From an uncultured Cellulomonadaceae bacterium (GTDB taxonomy: Bacteria > Actinomycetota > Actinomycetes > Actinomycetales > Cellulomonadaceae), in assembly GCA_947495165.1 (NCBI GenBank), contig CANLXM010000001.1:496001-560000 (forward strand): DNA of 64,000 nt, written 5' to 3'. Positions 61,010-64,000 of this stretch are shown piece after piece. Under the pieces are notes generated by a model, which had not been told where the DNA came from, made no database searches, and was given only the letters and a program-made list of their open reading frames with translations. Every line of letters starts with the position of its first letter. The first letter of the stretch is position 1. The position numbers were made by a program, and so were the translations under genes.

Positions 61010-61418
61010 GCTCGACTGTGAGCGCAACCCCGCCGCCCGGGGACTGGCTGTCGGTCCGGATCTCGTAGCTGCCGGGCGGGACCTCGGGGATCGTGACCGT
61101 TGCGGTCCAGTCGCCGCTCAGGGGCGCGGCGTCGACCGTGGCCAGCGTGACGGTGGCCGTCCCGACCAGGTCGATCGCGATGCCGGTCTCTGCGGTCGTC
61201 GGCAGGCCCTCGCCCTGGTCGTTGCAGGGCTGGTGCCCCGTGCCCTCGAGCGTCAGGACGTCGTCGGCCCGGACGGTCGCCTCGGTCCGCGAGCCGGACA
61301 GCGTGATCGCGGGCGCGGCACAGGCACCCGAGGCGGTCCCGTTCGTGCCGCTCGAGCAACCCGCGAGGAGGCAAGCGGCCCCTCCGATTGCGAGAAGGCG
61401 GCGACGTCGCACGTGCAT
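61005..61418 (-). CDS. Putative lipoprotein
   Basis: 137 residues: MHVRRRRLLAIGGAACLLAGCSSG is a clear lipoprotein signal with lipobox LAGC. The mature part has an Ig-like beta sandwich feel (ITLSGSRTEATVRADDVLTLEG ... WTATVTIPEVPPGSYEIRTDS) and two cysteines that could pair. Function is unknown. GGAGG precedes the ATG. It follows the yesL-like gene by about 100 bp on the same strand, so it may or may not belong to that operon. Confidence 0.7.
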   Translation of the reverse strand: MHVRRRRLLAIGGAACLLAGCSSGTNGTASGACAAPAITLSGSRTEATVRADDVLTLEGTGHQPCNDQGEGLPTTAETGIAIDLVGTATVTLATVDAAPLSGDWTATVTIPEVPPGSYEIRTDSQSPGGGVALTVEP

Positions 61419-61522
61419 GGGACCTCCGGTGGCCGTGACGGCGGCGCGTGCCGCCAGCCCGAAGGTATCCCTGCGGTCGGTGCCGCGGCGAGGCTCGACG
61501 CCGGATCGTGACTCGCGCGTCC

Positions 61523-62164
61523 TCAAGCGGCGTCCGCGGGCTCCAGCGTCGCGTCGAGCCGCGGTCCGACCAGCGTGAGCGCGAGGAACAGCGGGCCGGA
61601 GAACCCGATCAGCGGCACGAGCCACGGGAGCTGCCAGGTGCCGACGAGGAACGCCCCGAGCACCAGCACGACGCCGACGGTCGTCCCGAGCCACGCGAAC
61701 GGCGCTACGAACACGAAGCGCCATGTCGCCCAGACTCCCTCGCGAACGCGCGTGCCGAGCGCCGCCAGGTAGATCAGCGCCACGCCGGCGATCGTCACGA
61801 CGACCACGAAGGGCAGCAGCAGCGCGGAGCCGAACGCGTCGCCGGCCTCGGCCGCCACGCGGAACACCTGGAGGTCGACGACGGCGAGCGTGCCCAGGAC
61901 CCAGAATGGCACCCCGAGCAGATTGGTGCGCCAGAAGTCCTCGCGGTAGTGCGCGACGAACGTCCGCACGAGGCTCTCGCTCGGCGTCCCGCGCCGCAGG
62001 TCGTCGAGCAGCGCGGCCCCGGCGCGTAGCGCGGGGAACAGTCCCAGCACGACGCCGCCGACAACGGTGCCGAGCACGATCAGCACGTTGAGGCCGACGA
62101 GCTGCGCGGGGTAGCGCAGGATCGCCATGAGGCGGCTGGCCCACCCCGTGTTCTCCGCGTCCAT
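61523..62164 (-). CDS. YesL-like DUF624 membrane protein
   Basis: 213 residues with about five membrane helices and the DUF624 pattern (VLGLFPALRAGAALLDDLRRG ... HYREDFWRTNLLGV). YesL-type proteins are almost always encoded beside ABC importers for plant oligosaccharides; their function is unknown. Start overlaps the GH43 stop (TGATG) with GGGAGG upstream, so it is translationally coupled to that enzyme. Confidence 0.85.
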   Translation of the reverse strand: MDAENTGWASRLMAILRYPAQLVGLNVLIVLGTVVGGVVLGLFPALRAGAALLDDLRRGTPSESLVRTFVAHYREDFWRTNLLGVPFWVLGTLAVVDLQVFRVAAEAGDAFGSALLLPFVVVVTIAGVALIYLAALGTRVREGVWATWRFVFVAPFAWLGTTVGVVLVLGAFLVGTWQLPWLVPLIGFSGPLFLALTLVGPRLDATLEPADAA

Positions 62165-63507
62165 CAGACCTCCCGGTCGCCTCCGCGGAGCACACCGCTC
62201 ACGCCCGCACGGTCGACGGTATAACCCGTGAACGTGAGCACGTCGCGGCCGTCCGCGTCCCGCCCGGGCACGACGACGACGTCGCCGAACGCGCGCAGGT
62301 CGCCGTCGGCGCTCGTCCACGGCGCGGCGCGCCGGATCGGACCGGTAGGCCCGGCGTCGGCGTCGCACCGCAGGTCGAGGACGTCCCACGTGCCCGCGAG
62401 ACGCGGGTCGGGGCCCGTGGGGCGCCCGGACACGAGGTCCTCGCCGCGGTAGGGGAGCGGGGCCACGGCTGGCCAGCCGGAGGCGGTCCACACCAGACGG
62501 CGGAGCTGGGCGTGGTGCTGGTGGGCGTCGTCGGCCTCGCGCACGTGGTGAACGAGGAGGTCGACGCCGTCGGGGTCGAGCGTGACGCCGTCGGGCCCTT
62601 CGCCTGCGGCGAGGTGCAGGACGGCGGCGTGCCCCGGGGCGATCCACGGGGGCTCGCCGGGCAGCGCGTGCCCCTCGAGGATCGACGTGCCCACCCGGTG
62701 CGGTGGGCTGTCGACGTCGGTCAGGTCGCGACCGTCACGGTCCAGGTACGGCCCCGCCGGGTGCTCGGCCACGCCGACCCGCACGTGGTACGCGTTGAAG
62801 AGCGAGTCATAGCTGAGGAACATCCAGTACCGGGGGCCATCGGTGCTGCTCTCGCGGTCGCGGCGCACGACGTACGCGCCCTCGACCGCGCCCTCCACGG
62901 ACCGGTTCCGACGCGCTACGCACGTCCCGAGGTCGCCGTCGTCGACAGCCAGCCCCGTGGCCGGGTCGAGCCGGAGCGCATAGATGCCCGAGAAGAAGGA
63001 ACCGTACACCAGCCACGGCATGCCGTCAGGCTCGCGCACCACGGCCGCGTCGATCGCGTTCTGCGTCTGCTCGCCCGCGTGGGTGCGGACCACGAGCGGG
63101 CCCGCCGTCCACGGACCGCGCGGGTCCGGCGCCGTGGCCAGCCCGATCGCCGAGGTGTTCGAGCCGAACGTCGACGCCGAGTAGTACATGTGCCACGTGT
63201 GCTCGTCCCAGCGGATGACCTCGGGCGCCCAGAGGCCCGGCGCACCGGTCCAGGCGTGCGCCTCGGCGGGGACGCCGTCGAGCGCGGTGCCATGCCAGCA
63301 CCAGGTGACGAGGTCGCGGGAGGTGCGCATGTGCGCCCCCGCCGGCGGCACGCCCCCGGCGAACGCGTCGGTCGAGAACATCACGTACGTGCCGTCGTCG
63401 GCCCGGACCACGGTGGGGTCGTGCGCGTGGCGCGCGCCCCACCTCGTCGGGTCCGCCGGGGCGGTGGGCTCGGGCGAGCCCCCCGCCCCGGCCGTGTCGA
63501 GCGCCAC
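62164..63507 (-). CDS. Cytoplasmic GH43 endo-arabinanase-type glycoside hydrolase
   Basis: 447 residues without signal peptide. The propeller carries Asp30 in HDPTVVRADDGTY, Asp153 in NAIDAAVV and Glu209 in SVEGAVEGAYVV, the usual base, modulator and acid. The segment WAPEVIRWDEHTWHMYYSAS...SAIGLATA is characteristic of arabinan endo-1,5-alpha-L-arabinosidases. A C-terminal beta domain follows (about 320-447). Being inside the cell, it would cut imported arabino-oligosaccharides. GTG at 63507 starts 2 bp after the permease stop. It is not closely related to the other three GH43 domains in the window. Confidence 0.87.
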   Translation of the reverse strand: MALDTAGAGGSPEPTAPADPTRWGARHAHDPTVVRADDGTYVMFSTDAFAGGVPPAGAHMRTSRDLVTWCWHGTALDGVPAEAHAWTGAPGLWAPEVIRWDEHTWHMYYSASTFGSNTSAIGLATAPDPRGPWTAGPLVVRTHAGEQTQNAIDAAVVREPDGMPWLVYGSFFSGIYALRLDPATGLAVDDGDLGTCVARRNRSVEGAVEGAYVVRRDRESSTDGPRYWMFLSYDSLFNAYHVRVGVAEHPAGPYLDRDGRDLTDVDSPPHRVGTSILEGHALPGEPPWIAPGHAAVLHLAAGEGPDGVTLDPDGVDLLVHHVREADDAHQHHAQLRRLVWTASGWPAVAPLPYRGEDLVSGRPTGPDPRLAGTWDVLDLRCDADAGPTGPIRRAAPWTSADGDLRAFGDVVVVPGRDADGRDVLTFTGYTVDRAGVSGVLRGGDREV

Positions 63508-63509
63508 GG

Positions 63510-64000
63510 TCAGCCCTTGGAGCCGGTGAGGGCGATCGACTCGATGATCTGGCGCTGGAAGACCAGGAAGATGATCAGCACCGGCAGCAGCGCCACGAAG
63601 GACGCGGCCATGATCAGCGGGTAGTCGGTCTGCGTCGCGTAGGTCGCGTTGAAGCTCGCGATCACGAGCTGCAGGGTCTGCTTCTCGGGGGAGTTCAGGT
63701 AGATGATCGGCGCGAGGTAGTCGTTCCACACCGCCATGAACCACAGGATGAACTGTGCGGCGATCGCGGGCCGGATCAGCGGCAGGATCATCCGCCAGAA
63801 GATCGTCAGATAGCTCGCGCCGTCGATCTTCGCGGCCTCGATCATGGTGTCTGGGACCGAGGTCAGGTACTGCCGCAGGAAGAAGATCATCATGATGTTC
63901 CCGAACAGCCCGGGAATGATCAGCGGAAGCAGGGTGTCGACCCAGCCCCAGCCGGCGAACATCATGAACTGCGGGATCATCAGCGTCGGGAACGGGATCA
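63510..64000 (-). CDS. Carbohydrate ABC importer permease (CUT1, MalG type), partial
   Basis: C-terminal part of a MalG-like permease cut by the window edge; the frame is open through base 64000. The EAA loop EAAKIDGASYLTIFWRMILPLIRPAIA and the end helices (FVALLPVLIIFLVFQRQIIESIALTG) are complete. It is upstream of, and coupled to, the GH43 and yesL genes, so the unit imports oligosaccharides. The binding protein and the other permease should lie to the right of the window. Confidence 0.9.
   Translation of the reverse strand, partial: IPFPTLMIPQFMMFAGWGWVDTLLPLIIPGLFGNIMMIFFLRQYLTSVPDTMIEAAKIDGASYLTIFWRMILPLIRPAIAAQFILWFMAVWNDYLAPIIYLNSPEKQTLQLVIASFNATYATQTDYPLIMAASFVALLPVLIIFLVFQRQIIESIALTGSKG

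Overview
The window is about 64 kb of very GC-rich DNA with strong third-position G/C bias and GTG or TTG starts. It carries typical actinobacterial markers: GTP-type PEP carboxykinase beside a RamB-like regulator, the 32-residue ribosomal protein bS22 beside an excisionase-type HTH gene, DisA with RadA, and many genes that look leaderless. The abundance of arabinan-degrading enzymes suggests a plant-polysaccharide-degrading member of the Micrococcales (Cellulomonas, Cellulosimicrobium or Isoptericola-like). That placement is inference. No rRNA, tRNA, CRISPR array, prophage or insertion sequence was seen, and no gene-free stretch exceeds 300 bases.

Layout. 0.1-3.4 kb: a DeoR regulator with galT and galK (Leloir pathway). 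3.5-9.5 kb: an aldo-keto reductase, a short-chain dehydrogenase, a small membrane protein, a stand-alone family A DNA polymerase, SurE and a PfkB kinase. 9.6-16.6 kb: two-carbon and gluconeogenic metabolism, with DUF779 protein, aldehyde dehydrogenase, a GAF-domain regulator, PEP carboxykinase and the RamB-like regulator. 16.8-18.3 kb: a lipoprotein and a DUF559 nuclease-like gene enclosed by two copies of a palindromic repeat. 18.4-23.7 kb: glpD-glpF-glpK with a divergent SorC-family regulator. 23.8-31.1 kb: housekeeping genes (N-acetyltransferase, kinase-like protein, MutY, DisA, RadA, membrane-anchored proteins).

31.1-54.8 kb is an L-arabinose/arabinan locus: a LacI regulator, araB-araD-araA, a cytoplasmic GH43 enzyme, a four-gene ABC importer orthologous to E. 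coli YtfQ-YtfR-YtfT-YjfF (a furanose-sugar importer), then three very large secreted enzymes (one GH51, two GH43). The three end in a nearly identical 618-bp basic Ig-like module. A likely scheme is that the secreted enzymes release arabinose and arabino-oligosaccharides, the importer takes up arabinose, perhaps as the furanose, and AraA-AraB-AraD convert it to xylulose 5-phosphate. The araB and importer promoters share an identical 18-bp operator segment.

55.0-59.9 kb is housekeeping: KtrAB/Trk potassium uptake, an AcuC-like deacetylase, HTH, bS22 and an SRPBCC protein. 59.9-64.0 kb is a second carbohydrate locus: another LacI regulator, a lipoprotein, a YesL-like membrane protein, an endo-arabinanase-type GH43 and the end of a CUT1 permease gene cut by the window edge. 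The second LacI gene has, over its own start codon, a sequence nearly identical to the palindrome in front of the cytoplasmic GH43 gene 23 kb away, which suggests one regulator links the two loci.
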